DNA from: Candidatus Absconditabacterales bacterium
Lineage (GTDB): Bacteria > Patescibacteriota > Gracilibacteria > Absconditabacterales > Absconditicoccaceae
Assembly: GCA_025057375.1 (NCBI GenBank)
Contig: JANWWO010000006.1
Coordinates: 23,771-87,770 of the forward strand
Length of the DNA: 64,000 nucleotides
Reading direction: 5' to 3'
This document shows, piece by piece, positions 54,048-63,942 of the stretch. Under the pieces are notes generated by a model. That model was given only the letters and a program-made list of their open reading frames with translations. It ran no database searches and was not told the DNA's origin. Within the stretch, counting starts at the first letter, position 1, and the number at the start of each line of letters is the position of its first letter. Position numbers and translations under genes: made by a program.

Positions 54048-54485
54048 CTATCCTCCCAAACTAGGTACTATCTGCAAATCACGATAATTTTTCTGTAAAT
54101 ACTCTATCATCGCTATCGGATAAACTGTCACCTCAGGATCTTCGATAGACACCCACCTGATATCTGCAAGTTCAAACCCATAACTTGCAGTTTTTGCTGT
54201 TTGCACATAATCAATACTCTGATCATCTTGCATGAGAAAAAATAATTCAAACCCTCTTTTCCCTTTCGTTTCAAATTCGTTGCTTGCAACAATTCATTGA
54301 ACAGAAAGACGAACACCAAGTTCTTCCTCAATTTCTCTCACCACTGTCTGGAAACTCCATTCTCATCTCTCCATCTTTCATCACGGAAAACAATACCATT
54401 CATCCGTAGGCCTAAGTTTTACTACCAACACTTTGTCATCTCTGAGAATCACAGCTCTCATACTAATACGATCAAAAATCATCAT
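54048..54485 (-). CDS. Nudix hydrolase
   Basis: 145 aa. The Nudix box (Gx5Ex7REUxEExGU) reads GGKMERGEW then REIEEELGV, with two of its Gly as TGA. AVILRDDKVLVVKLRP before it and a WVSIEDPEV strand after it complete the fold. It hydrolyses a nucleoside diphosphate linked to another group, substrate not predictable. TTTTTTATTTTC precedes the ATG pair 54485/54482. The 275 nt between it and murE hold no supported gene. Confidence 0.88.
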
Positions 54486-54760
54486 TATACAAAAAAAAAG
54501 AAAATAAAAAACTTCTTCTCACTCTCACTTCGCATCTGAGGCAAGAACCTAAAGATGAGGTCAAATTGTCACACAAAACACAAAAAATTTCGTCAGTCAA
54601 TTTTTTTATTGTTCAGCGTACAAAACAAACTGATCTGACGATCGTGGGAGAAACAATCAAGATTGATTGAGAGGATATTGCCAACGTCCACATGTGCCGC
54701 GGATATGACAACAACACACTATAGATGAAGCTATAAAAAATCGAGAGCAATACTCCTACG

Positions 54761-56053
54761 CTATAACGCAATACTTACATCGTATGATGGATGAGACTGT
54801 TGATATATTTGCCATGATGCACAAATACACGCAGCATCTGACCGAACAACTTCTCACTGTGCTGTATTCCTTGTTGGAAGACGTCACATTCATGTCACAA
54901 TCAAACAGTCTCACTCTTTCATATCCCTTACAGCCATCTGAATAGCCTGTTCTCTATCCTGACAAATAGTCATGGACGGAGGAACATTCATATCTGCAAC
55001 AATAGAAGAAAAGGGCTCTCCATACAATTCATCCTCTGTCACAATCACATAATCAGCAAACTGATGCGCAACCTGAGTCATCAAAGGCCTTTTGGAACGA
55101 TCATGATTTCATCCAGTACATCCAAAAACGAGCATCAACCTTCAGGTAACAAGAGGTCTCAATGTACACAGTGAAGACTTGAGTGCAAACGGTGTCACAG
55201 CAAAATCAATAAATATCATGATACGGCGATTTTCATCAAAAATAATACGTTCCATTCTTCAAGGAATTGGAGCAATTCATGCAAGTGATGAAAAAATAGC
55301 AGTCTCTGTATGACCAAGGGAAAGTAAAAGATGACGAACAAATGCTATATTACGAAGGACAATCGTATGAAAAAATGGAATCTGAAGAGTCTGATGATCA
55401 AACGTCAACTGAAGTCAACGGAAATCAAGAGAATGAGAATAAGGAAGATTCTGACACTCAACACATCGATCAGTATGAACAAAAGGCTGTCGCGATGCAA
55501 AAGGCAAACAAGACGGATCGTATACAAAAAACGGCACTGCAGCACGAGACACCAATGAAGCAAGCAAAGATTTGGAAGAGGCATACGCATCCATCGTTCC
55601 ATAATAATCCAGATGTTCGTGACTCAAATTGGTCAAAACTCCATGAGTAAAAGGGACACCAAGCACCCTCCACTGGGTCAATGCATGAGAAGAAACTTCA
55701 ATCACCACGACATCAACATCAGCAATAATCATACGGCGATATCGTATCCATAGTGATCGAGGAGACAATGTTGTTCTTTTGGTCATATTGGGGAATCTCT
55801 GGTCACCAATCCGCAATTCTTCCCCAGAAAAAAGACCCACACGATATCCTAAGGCAGCAAGCATATGGCCAGTCAAAAGCGTGCACGATGTCTTTCCATC
55901 AGTCCCTGTGATACCAATATGAGGGATAGTTTTTTTCACACACAAACGAATCCGCCATCAAAGACAAACATATGCACAGACTGCCTTGATACGATGATAC
56001 AGCAAACGTGTTCGATGATTGTCAGGGAAATGTTTTCTCATTCGTTCGATCAT
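54761..56053 (-). CDS. murE: Mur ligase, MurE-like (shortened N-terminus)
   Basis: 430 aa, shorter than the usual ~490. The P-loop is GITGTDGKTSCTLLTGHML; Mur-type VVIEVSSHALTQWRV and LTNLSHEHLDYYGTM follow. The C-terminal domain has MLVFGCTGGNHDRSKRPLM and CLIVTGMGR. The DNPR/DDPR substrate motif is replaced by EDELYGEP, so the amino acid added to UDP-MurNAc-Ala-Glu cannot be told. The N-terminal UDP-binding domain is reduced. A TTTTATTTTTTG tract supports ATG 56053. It follows nusB by 25 nt. Confidence 0.85.
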
Positions 56054-56078
56054 GAGAGAACAAAAAATAAAATATAAG

Positions 56079-56609
56079 TTACAATCTTATCCATTTATCA
56101 AAAACTGCATTAATAATCCTGGAAGATCATGGATCTCCATATCTTTTTGCCAATTCAATCAACTCATTAATCAAAATTTTCTTTTCTGTATGAAGTGTTT
56201 TTGATTCCACATAACCAAGTAAAAAAAGGGATTGATCAAGAGGATCAAGAGACTCAAAAGGGAGCTTGGAAAAATATCATTTAAAAGAATCATACATACC
56301 ATATCCATAATCAAGGAGTCATTGACGAAATGCAAAACAATATTCTCGATCAACATTTCCTGGATTTTTATACGAAAAAAATTGCTTCTGACAATATTCA
56401 AGATTCGACTCAAATAAGTCACGATCCTCATAAAAAGAAAGCAGCAAAGAATACCTTATCGACCAAGGAACTATTTTTCACTGTCATGACAATCAATCAC
56501 TGATGAGGGGCAGATCACGAGAATCTGTTGCCATTGCATGAAGCAAAAATTGATACAAAGAAAAAAGCGAAAGCTTTCTCGCATTCACTCTAGCAGTAGC
56601 TTTTGCCAT
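56079..56609 (-). CDS. nusB: Transcription antitermination protein NusB
   Basis: 176 aa. NARKLSLFSLYQFLLHAMA at the N-terminus and ILINELIELAKRYGDPGSSR, INAVFDKW at the end fit NusB, which binds boxA RNA with NusE (uS10). The middle is longer than usual and diverged. It follows bL32 by 18 nt and shares its transcript. Confidence 0.85.
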
Positions 56610-56627
56610 ATGGATATAGATGATAAA

Positions 56628-56867
56628 TTACGCATCAAGCAGTTCTGAACTAGATTTTGTCTTAATAATAAAGACTTGACGTCAGTTGTACCATCAACAA
56701 TGATGACATGCTCTATGATTTTGCTTAACCCCACCACAATTGGAACATAAAGCAGTAGAGATAAGATTCGCTAAACGACGAAGATTGAGTGTTTGTCGTG
56801 TACTATGTCTAATTCTTTTTTTTTGTTGCGATCTTTTTTTTCTCGGTCCAATTGCTCAAGCAGACAT
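56628..56867 (-). CDS. rpmF: 50S ribosomal protein bL32
   Basis: 79 aa. Zinc ribbon CSNCGGVKQNHRACHHCGWY with four Cys; N-terminal GPRKKRSQQKKRIRHST is the basic arm. The C-terminal ~20 residues extend beyond the usual end. Leader TTTTTTTATATTC. Confidence 0.9.
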
Positions 56868-56908
56868 AAGAATAATGGGAATATAAAAAAATAACGTGAA
56901 AAAGAGAA

Positions 56909-56985
56909 TGGGGAGGCTGACGGGACTCGAACCCGCGACCAATGGAGCCACAATCCATTGCTCTACCAGCTGAGCTACAACCTCC
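56909..56985 (-). tRNA. tRNA-His (anticodon GTG)
   Basis: G-1 pairs with C73, and GAGGTTG pairs with CAGCCTC. The anticodon loop TTGTGGC reads GTG. CCA is encoded (56909-56911). It lies inside the ribosomal gene run between rplI and rpmF. Confidence 0.95.
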
Positions 56986-56995
56986 AAAAAAAGAT

Positions 56996-57475
56996 TTAAT
57001 CTTTTTTCACTAATGAAATGGTAAACGATTTTCTAAATGTTTTATAGACATACAAAAGGGGATGCTCCCCAAGAGTATCAAGTGATTTTTTCATGACAAT
57101 ACAATCGGGATCAAGAGAAATATTATACGTTGATTGAATATGGTTAACAATATCGTCCGCGTGAATTTTTGCATAAAATGTTCATTTATCATTGACAGCG
57201 ACAGGAATATCAAGAGATTTGAGAGAAAGGAGTGTATCAAACGCCTGACCCAATGATACTATTTTTTTTTCAATAGAGTTACGAGCATGAGTAATCTTTT
57301 GCTGCAATGAATGAAGATTATCTGGTGTTGCAAGAACTGCAATCTTATTTGGCAACAAAACATTACGTGCATACACAGGTGCTACACGAACAACATCATA
57401 CTGCTCTCACAAATGTTTGTGAAATTGTAATAAAATAACGGATATTTTTCTATTCTTTTCTGATCTTTTAGGCAT
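56996..57475 (-). CDS. rplI: 50S ribosomal protein bL9
   Basis: 159 aa. VAPVYARNVLLPNKIAVLAT matches the GYARNYLxPxGxAxxAT signature, with a longer than usual N-terminal lead (MPKRSEKNRKISVILLQFH). A helix and C-terminal domain follow (VAVNDKGTFYAKIHADDI). bL9 is missing in many CPR groups, so its presence here is a lineage marker. Confidence 0.88.
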
Positions 57476-57507
57476 TTATGATAAGTTGAGAAAAGTAAAA
57501 AGATAGA

Positions 57508-57792
57508 TTATGCAACAACAGGAATAACATGAACGTAGGTTTTAATGTATTTTCTTCCATCAAATCACAGTTTTTTCTTCCTAGTAAAATGAACAATTCA
57601 TGATTGTGATGCATGAATAGAAAAATCTTTTCACATATATGTGTTGCGTCATGCTTCATATTTTGATCAGACTTGTCTCACAATAATATTACCTGATAAA
57701 GCAAACTGTGAACCAAAAAGTTTTATTCACCTATATTTTGCTCTTGAATCTCTTCAGTTTTTTGTAGATCATTGAGCTCTTTTAAATGCCAT
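57508..57792 (-). CDS. rpmA: 50S ribosomal protein bL27
   Basis: 94 aa. GSTKNGRDSRAKYRGIKLFG and NIIVRQVGSKYEAGRNTYMG are the L27 signature; eight of eleven glycines are TGA at invariant positions. The protein begins directly with MAFKRA, so no cleavable N-terminal extension. It lies directly after rplO, in the place where secY often stands. Confidence 0.95.
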
Positions 57793-57836
57793 GAGAATAA
57801 TGAAAAGAATAAAGATTCTTATAATAAGATAGAAAT

Positions 57837-58277
57837 TTATACAGCGAGGGATTGTGTCGATTTTGTAAATAAAAATCCTTCGCCTTGAAATGTTAGTTTT
57901 TTTGTAATATCATATGAGGATCCTACAATTTTTACTAACTTATAAGAATAGTCAACAATTCACTTTTCATGCAATAATGCTAATGTAATGACCTGTCCAT
58001 CATTAATCTTAGTTGATTTTTCAAGAGACTTAAGAGAAACAGCAAAAGGTTTATTTGATAAAAATTTATAATACCTTTTAAATCACCTTTTCTTTTTCAT
58101 TTGCATAGTAATAGGTGTTTGACCTCACTCAAACTGGGTTGGCAAAGAAAATCATGTTCTTGCCTTTTGTCATTTGATTCACCTTCCTGAATAGTTTCAT
58201 CATCATGCAGCATTTCACCTTCATAATCTACGTTTTTTATCTTTGATTCATGCATGTCTAGACAATAAATGTAACAT
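57837..58277 (-). CDS. rplO: 50S ribosomal protein uL15
   Basis: 146 aa. KKRRLGRGNAAGGGNYSGRG and KGQKARTGFS, then FEGGQTPITMQMKKKRGF, follow the L15 pattern; three TGA codons in a row encode GGG. The start is ATG 58277 (MLHLLSRHAG); another frame with an in-frame ATG nearby was rejected. No rpmD precedes it. Leader CTTTATTG. Confidence 0.93.
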
Positions 58278-58302
58278 TGGTTATAGAAAACAATAAAGAA
58301 TC

Positions 58303-58770
58303 CTAAGAAAGGAGTGTTTTTTTTGTTTTTGATTGCTTATAACTTGAAAGCAAACGAATAGTTGCAAGGGCATTGTTAAGAATATTATTTGATCCGATAA
58401 TTTTACTCAGAATATTTGTACATCATACAAGTTCCAATACTAATCTTACAGATGATCATGCTTTTAATCATGTACCTGGTGCAGCGGGCAACAATCTTAC
58501 AATACATGATTTGTATTTATATTCGAGTGGATAGAGAACACTTCACTGATCTGTCAGAGGAATGGTATATTGTTGTTTATATGCATTACGTGTTGCCTTT
58601 TTAATAGCAATAGTTACATCTGATCATTTTCACACTCACAATCCAATCACTCATTGCTTATTTCAAATCAAAATTGTTGCTCTAAATGAAAGAACTCTTC
58701 ATCATGTAGTAACTTTCGTCACTCTTTTAACTTCCAATAGTTTTTCTTCAAATCATTGCATATCAGACAT
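58303..58770 (-). CDS. rpsE: 30S ribosomal protein uS5
   Basis: 155 aa. EVKRVTKVTTGGRVLSFRAT, GNKQGVIGLGVGKGSDV and LPAAPGTGLKAG are the family blocks. Almost every Gly in them is TGA. It is followed directly by rplO, whereas most bacteria have rpmD between them. Confidence 0.95.
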
Positions 58771-58803
58771 CAATATTGTACAAGAATATAAAAATTGGGA
58801 TAC

Positions 58804-59145
58804 CTAGATAATAATTCATCATTCCCTCAATCACTCACACACAGCACGGACTCTTCCATGATACAAAAAACCATTTCTATCAAAGACTGCCATAGTCAAT
58901 CATTTATCAATCATGAGACTAGAAGTTTTTATTCCAAGATTTTTTGCTCTTTGAACTTTAGTAGAACCATCCAATCATTTATCGGACAACGAAAAATATG
59001 TATGTCAATTCATATCCGTAACAGTAATATACATATATTTATTTGTACGATAGACAAGACATCTCGTAGGGCGAGAAGAAAGTTTTGACAAAATATTAGT
59101 TTTACGTTTTCTTCTTTCGTATGGTGTAAGATGCATACGTGCCAT
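58804..59145 (-). CDS. rplR: 50S ribosomal protein uL18
   Basis: 113 aa. ERRKRKTNILSKLSSRPTR, then LVYRTNKYMYITVTDMNGHT and an end of FLYHGRVRAVCEGLREGG. It binds 5S rRNA. A T-rich leader lies about 25 nt upstream of ATG 59145. Confidence 0.93.
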
Positions 59146-59186
59146 GAAACACAAAAATATAATAAAAAAAGGAAAAATAAGAAAAT

Positions 59187-59738
59187 TTATTTTTTCGAAC
59201 TCTTTCATGCCTTCATTTTCACAACTTCTCACAAATATCTTATTCCTTTACCTTTATATGGCTCAGGTCTTTTGAGATTTCTTATATCAGCAGAAACTTT
59301 TCAAACAAGACATTTATCAAGACCAGACACTGTTAGTAGAGGATTTCCCTTTGAATCTTTCTCCACATCAATGGTGATGAATTGAGGAATAGGGAAATGA
59401 ACAGGATGAGAAAATCATAAAGAAAGAACAAGATGAGAACCTTCAAGTCTAGCTGTATATCATACACCGAGAATCAAAAGCGTTTTTGTATAACCAGAAG
59501 AGACTCATATAATTGCATTTTTTAACAATGAACGTGTTGTTCACCAAATTGCAGTCGATTCAAGATCAGTACCAATAAATGACAAACTACACCGTCCTTG
59601 ATGAATAGTCAATGTGAGTGTATGATGCAAAGGTAGAATCAATGTTCACTTTGGTCATGAAACAATAATATTAGCATTATCAAGCACAACAGAAACTCAC
59701 AATGGAATAGGAATTATTTTCTTTCAAATCTTTGACAT
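59187..59738 (-). CDS. rplF: 50S ribosomal protein uL6
   Basis: 183 aa. MSKIGKKIIPIPLGVSVVLD; the C-terminal hallmark RPEPYKGKGIRYLGEVVKMK is complete with a TGA Gly. Two tandem L6 domains as expected. Confidence 0.95.
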
Positions 59739-59760
59739 AATGAAAAATAGAGAAATAAAA

Positions 59761-60162
59761 CTAATAAATCTCAGCAATCAACTCTCATCACACTCACTTA
59801 ACTTTTGCTATATGAGAAGGAAGCAATCATAATGATGTGGACATAATTCACAATCACTGTCATGAAGCAACTGTTTTAATCTGATCATGTGCTACATAAA
59901 ATCTCCTTGAAGGAGTAGAATAAAATTTAATAACAGGAATATCTTCAACTACATTATAAACTTCATTCAAATGAATATATATTGATTTTTTATTTCCTTC
60001 AGATTGAATATCAAATGAATGAATATAGCCATATCTTTTTAACATATTAAGAACTGCTACTTTAAATTTAGAATAAACAACAGGAGCAACAGATGTTCTT
60101 CTTGCCATATAAGCATTTTTTATTCTAATAAGCATGTCATGGAGCGGCGCTGTCAAAGACAT
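59761..60162 (-). CDS. rpsH: 30S ribosomal protein uS8
   Basis: 133 aa. DMLIRIKNAYMARRTSVAPV at the start. The end block STPSRRFYVAHDQIKTV continues through TGA glycines to GLGIMSTSLGLL and KVKGVGGELIAEIY. Leader ATTTTTATTTTTTTTTG ends 6 nt before the ATG. Confidence 0.95.
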
Positions 60163-60185
60163 AAGATCAAAAAAAAATAAAAATA

Positions 60186-60413
60186 TTATCGAGATGATTT
60201 CTTAACTCACATGATAAGTCAGAGTCTTGCATATTTGATGAAACATCATCTACATATTCCATAATCTCTAATATAAGAACGGGCAGCTCAACAAAGAGAA
60301 CACCTATTATAATATCTAGTTTTATATCATCTTGGTTGTTGACCTTCTTTGATTCTCTGCAAAATAGAATGTTCTAGTCTCTTTTGCTTTACAATAAGTG
60401 ATGTTTTTGCCAT
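60186..60413 (-). CDS. rpsN: 30S ribosomal protein uS14
   Basis: 75 aa. Zinc-type form: RCSLCGAARSYIRDYGICRG then CFIK, with Cys pairs CxxC and CxxC. It is somewhat longer at the N-terminus than the 61-aa type. Starts 6 nt past rplE. Confidence 0.93.
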
Positions 60414-60419
60414 GAAAAT

Positions 60420-60923
60420 TTAAGAAAAAATAAATCAGAGATGTTCAAGAAATTTTTGTGTTACTCAAGGATTGGGAGATGATGTCGATATAGTAACCTG
60501 CATTCATGGATCTAATTGGACATCATCAGGATGCAACTCCGGAAATCATGTTATTGATTTGAGGCCAAAAGAGTATCATCACCTTCAATCGAAAGACTTT
60601 TTTGACAGTCACACAAAGTCTCTATTTCTCAATAAAACAATTTTTTGAATTTTCATCAAAAAAGCCAATGCTTTATATCCCCTCAATGTAACTTTGAGCA
60701 TAGAATGCATTCATTCTCTTAGCTTAAAATTTGATACAGCTTTTTTAGAATATATATAATAAGGACGCTGTCATGTGATTGTATGAAGATTTTTCTCTAA
60801 CTGAGAAAAATCTTTTACTCACTTTCTTGAGGCCAATGATCATATTCACATCGCCACAACAACAGAGAGAATACGAGGCACTTGATGAATGTTAGCAAGT
60901 CCCATTTCCTTTTGAATATTCAT
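60420..60923 (-). CDS. rplE: 50S ribosomal protein uL5
   Basis: 167 aa. N-terminal NIHQVPRILSVVVAMGIG, then QRPYYIYSKKAVSNFKLREG and the L5 tail block. Binds 5S rRNA and contacts uS13. Shorter than the ~180 aa norm. Leader TTTTTTTATTG. Confidence 0.93.
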
Positions 60924-60944
60924 AGGATTAATACAATAAAAAAA

Positions 60945-61250
60945 CTAAATCTTTTGGAGGGTTTTTTTTGTCAACCTTAGTTTTTTTCACCCTTCCCTTG
61001 CTATAAATATTTTAGTAGGATTTCATTCATAAGCATAAGCAACATTTGATATATGAATAAGAGAAGGTTTTTGAATAAATCACTGTCCTTTTTTTGCTCT
61101 ATTAACATTTATTCATGATACAGCAACATAAGTATTCACAACGTTAGATTGTCTCTTTTTTTTTTTATGAATAGAAAGAATGGTTCATGTTTGATTTTTA
61201 TATTTTCAGGAACATATAATAACTGGATCTCATACATGAAGCTTTGTCAT
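60945..61250 (-). CDS. rplX: 50S ribosomal protein uL24
   Basis: 101 aa. The KOW motif is LHVGDPVIICSGKYKNQTGT; NVVNTYVAVSGINVNRAKKG and SNVAYAYEGNPTKIFIARE continue the L24 pattern. It initiates 50S assembly at the 5' end of 23S rRNA. Confidence 0.93.
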
Positions 61251-61273
61251 TACAAAACACAAGGAATAAAAAA

Positions 61274-61657
61274 TTAGATAACTTCAGAACAAATATTGGT
61301 GATATCTCTCATTCATTTATCTCTGATTTCTCTAGGCACACATCATAAGACAACTTTTCCTTTTGGCTTAAATTTTCCTAATGAGATATTTGAATCAAGA
61401 AGTACAACTGAATTATCACCAAACTTTAAATGCGTTCCGTCACGTCTTTTAAGTCAAAATTTTGTTCTAATAACAACAGCTCTCATGATTTGACCACTAG
61501 AAACACTTCCTGTTGAAGATGCTTTTTTTACGACAACAATAACAACATCTCAAATGGAAGCTTTTTTTCTGCTTGTTCCGTGGGGAATTCCAATAACCAT
61601 AGCTGTTTTTGCTCATGTATTATCAGCAACTTTAACAACAGATTCTCTTTGTATCAT
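61274..61657 (-). CDS. rplN: 50S ribosomal protein uL14
   Basis: 127 aa. MIQRESVVKVADNTGAKTAM; VVIRTKFGLKRRDGTHLKFG and DNSVVLLDSN are diagnostic. The end GPVARELR block reads LGCVPREIRDKGM. Confidence 0.95.
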
Positions 61658-61684
61658 AATTGCATAAAAAACTAAAGAAATAAT

Positions 61685-61924
61685 TTATTTGACAATGAGT
61701 CGTCTTTTTGTTTTACTCATAGGTTTTGTTGGAATAATAGAAACAATATCTCACACTTTTGTCTCATTTGTTTCATCATGAGCAACGAATTTTTTATAAA
61801 CCACAAATCTTTTTTTGTATAATTCATGGTTTTTTACCAATGATACACGAACTACTCTTGTTTTATTCATTTTGTCACTAACAACAACTCACTGCATTTT
61901 TTTCTGAACAGTAATATTAGCCAT
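61685..61924 (-). CDS. rpsQ: 30S ribosomal protein uS17
   Basis: 79 aa. GVVVSDKMNKTRVVRVSLVK then FVVYKKFVAHDETNETKVGD and PMSKTKRRLIV. The ATG overlaps the end of rpmC by 8 nt, so translation is coupled and the gene has no leader tract of its own outside rpmC. Confidence 0.95.
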
Positions 61925-62099
61925 TATGAGACATGTAACGAGAAATAAAAGTTGATAATTGAGCTATTTGTTTTCTAATTTTTCTAAATTGCGAAGTATC
62001 TTTTAGTGATTTTACAGAATTTTGCAAGCGAAAATTTAATAATTTTTTCTTCAAATTGCGGATCTCAATTATCGCATCTTTAATTGATTTAGAACTCAT
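61917..62099 (-). CDS. rpmC: 50S ribosomal protein uL29
   Basis: 60 aa, two-helix protein. AIIEIRNLKKKLLNFRLQNS fits the LxxELxxLRFQ pattern, with the end FRKIRKQIAQLSTFISR matching the IRRxIAR block. Overlaps rpsQ by 8 nt. Confidence 0.9.
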   Translation of the reverse strand: MSSKSIKDAIIEIRNLKKKLLNFRLQNSVKSLKDTSQFRKIRKQIAQLSTFISRYMSHNG

Positions 62100-62124
62100 A
62101 ATACATAAATGAAAGATAAAAAAA

Positions 62125-62544
62125 TTATTTCACAAGTCAAGTCCAGACAAACTCAGTTCAGACAGATAATTTTTTTGACGCTTTAAGCAGTGTAGATTTT
62201 GCAATTTCAAAAGGAACTCATCAAATTTCAAAGAGCACTGTTCATTTTCTGATTCTACAAGCATAGTATGCAACATCTCACTTTCCCTTACCCATAGGCA
62301 TTTCCATACCGTGAGAAGTAATAGGGACACGGGGGAACACTCTAATCCATATTTTTCCTACTTTTCTTATATATCTGGTAATGACTTTTCTTGCAGATTC
62401 TACTTGTCTATTAGAAATAAATCCATTATCAAGAGCTTTGAGACCATATTCACCAAAAGATACAGCATATCAATTTGATGCAATACCAGAAATCTGCTTT
62501 ACATGTTCTTTTCTAAATTTTCGTCTTTTAGGAGTAAGTAGCAT
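62125..62544 (-). CDS. rplP: 50S ribosomal protein uL16
   Basis: 139 aa. [40 protein letters not shown] and [20 protein letters not shown] are diagnostic. Leader TTTATTTTC about 24 nt before the ATG. Confidence 0.95.
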
Positions 62545-62568
62545 TTGCAATATAGTAATGAAAATAAA

Positions 62569-63237
62569 TTAGAGAATAACTTCTTTTTTTGAAAGTTGTT
62601 TTGTCTTAGCAAATAATTCTGATTTCGCAATCCATACTTTAATACCAATAATCCCATATTTTGTCATTGCAACAGTTTCACAATAATCAACATCAACTCT
62701 TAAGGTTTGGAGAGGTATTCTTCACTCACTATACGTTTCACTTCTAGCAATATCTACTCATCATAATCTTCACGATACTTTAATTTTTACTCAAAGAGGT
62801 TTCTTTTCCATAATTTTTTGTATAGTATTTTTTGCAACCTTCCTAAATGGAGATCTATTCTCAATTTGAGATACCATAAATTCTGCCATAATTTTTGCTG
62901 ATAATTCAGGTGTTTTAAGCAGCTTTGGTGTAAGGACAACAGAAACTCCAAATTTTTTCCTAATATTCTCATGAAGCTTATTAATTGTTATATTGTCTTT
63001 TCATGTAATTGCTGCAATTTTACTTGTAAAAAGAATAACTTCAATGTCTGATTTTGTTTGTCTTACAACAACTTTTGCTAGTCATGCTTTACCATAGTAT
63101 TCTTCAATATATTTTCTCAATTGAATATCTAACAAAAAAAATGATTTTGCTTGTCAATCGTTAATAGCAAACCACTCTGATCACCAAGATCTAGTAATTC
63201 AGACTCTAAATCATACTGGATGTACTTTATGTCACAT
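62569..63237 (-). CDS. rpsC: 30S ribosomal protein uS3
   Basis: 222 aa. MGHKVHPVGFRVGITRSWGS, then the KH domain ([18 protein letters not shown]) and [20 protein letters not shown]. The second codon is TGA, so reading it as stop would abolish the gene. Leader TTTTTATTTC. Confidence 0.96.
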
Positions 63238-63262
63238 GAAACACAACGATAAGAAATAAAAA

Positions 63263-63610
63263 CTAAATATCAGTGAGAAGCGATACGCGGACGTGTGCTC
63301 TATATTTATTATAATAGGACATTCTTGATCTTGAGGTAAATCTTATTCTCTTTAAGTTCATTCCTTTTCAAACTTCAATACGAACAACAGAAGCATTAAC
63401 AACATCTTGAGAATATCATCAATTGTGAAGAGCATTTGCACGGGCTGATTTTACAACTTTATACAAAATTGATGCTCATTTCTTATTGGTAAATTGCAAC
63501 ATATGTAACACTTCCGGTAATTTTTTTCATCTTACAAGTGATGCAATAAGATTCATTTTTTTATATGATTGTGTAGCATATTGCAACATACATGTACTAA
63601 GAATATTCAT
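63263..63610 (-). CDS. rplV: 50S ribosomal protein uL22
   Basis: 115 aa. NLIASLVRGKKLPEVLHMLQ, KKGASILYKVVKSARANALH and the loop and tail RIRFTSRSRMSYYNKYRAHV lining the exit tunnel. Leader TTTTATTC. Confidence 0.95.
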
Positions 63611-63648
63611 AACGTTGTATACAGTGAATAAAATACATAAAAATGCAA

Positions 63649-63906
63649 CTAAAAAGGATGTCATCTAAAAGTCCTTGTCAATGCGAACTCTCATAATTTA
63701 TGACCTAACATATCTTCCGAAACATAGACAGTCTGAAATGTTTTTCCTGTATGAACAGAAAATGTTAACCCAACCATTTCAGGAACAATAGTACAAGATC
63801 TATCTCGAACTTTGATAATCTTTTTTTCTCATGATGCATTCATCGCAACGATTTTCCTTAATAATTTAGGATTGATATAATATCATTTTTTTAATGATCT
63901 GGACAT
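63649..63906 (-). CDS. rpsS: 30S ribosomal protein uS19
   Basis: 85 aa. [40 protein letters not shown] and [18 protein letters not shown]. Two of the end glycines are TGA. Confidence 0.96.
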
Positions 63907-63942
63907 GCAACAATAAGGAACTAAAACAAAAACAACAAAAAA

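Noticed and set aside
54553..54945. Plus-strand frame that looks protein-like
   Set aside because: It has no start codon and mostly overlaps the murE C-terminal coding region on the other strand.
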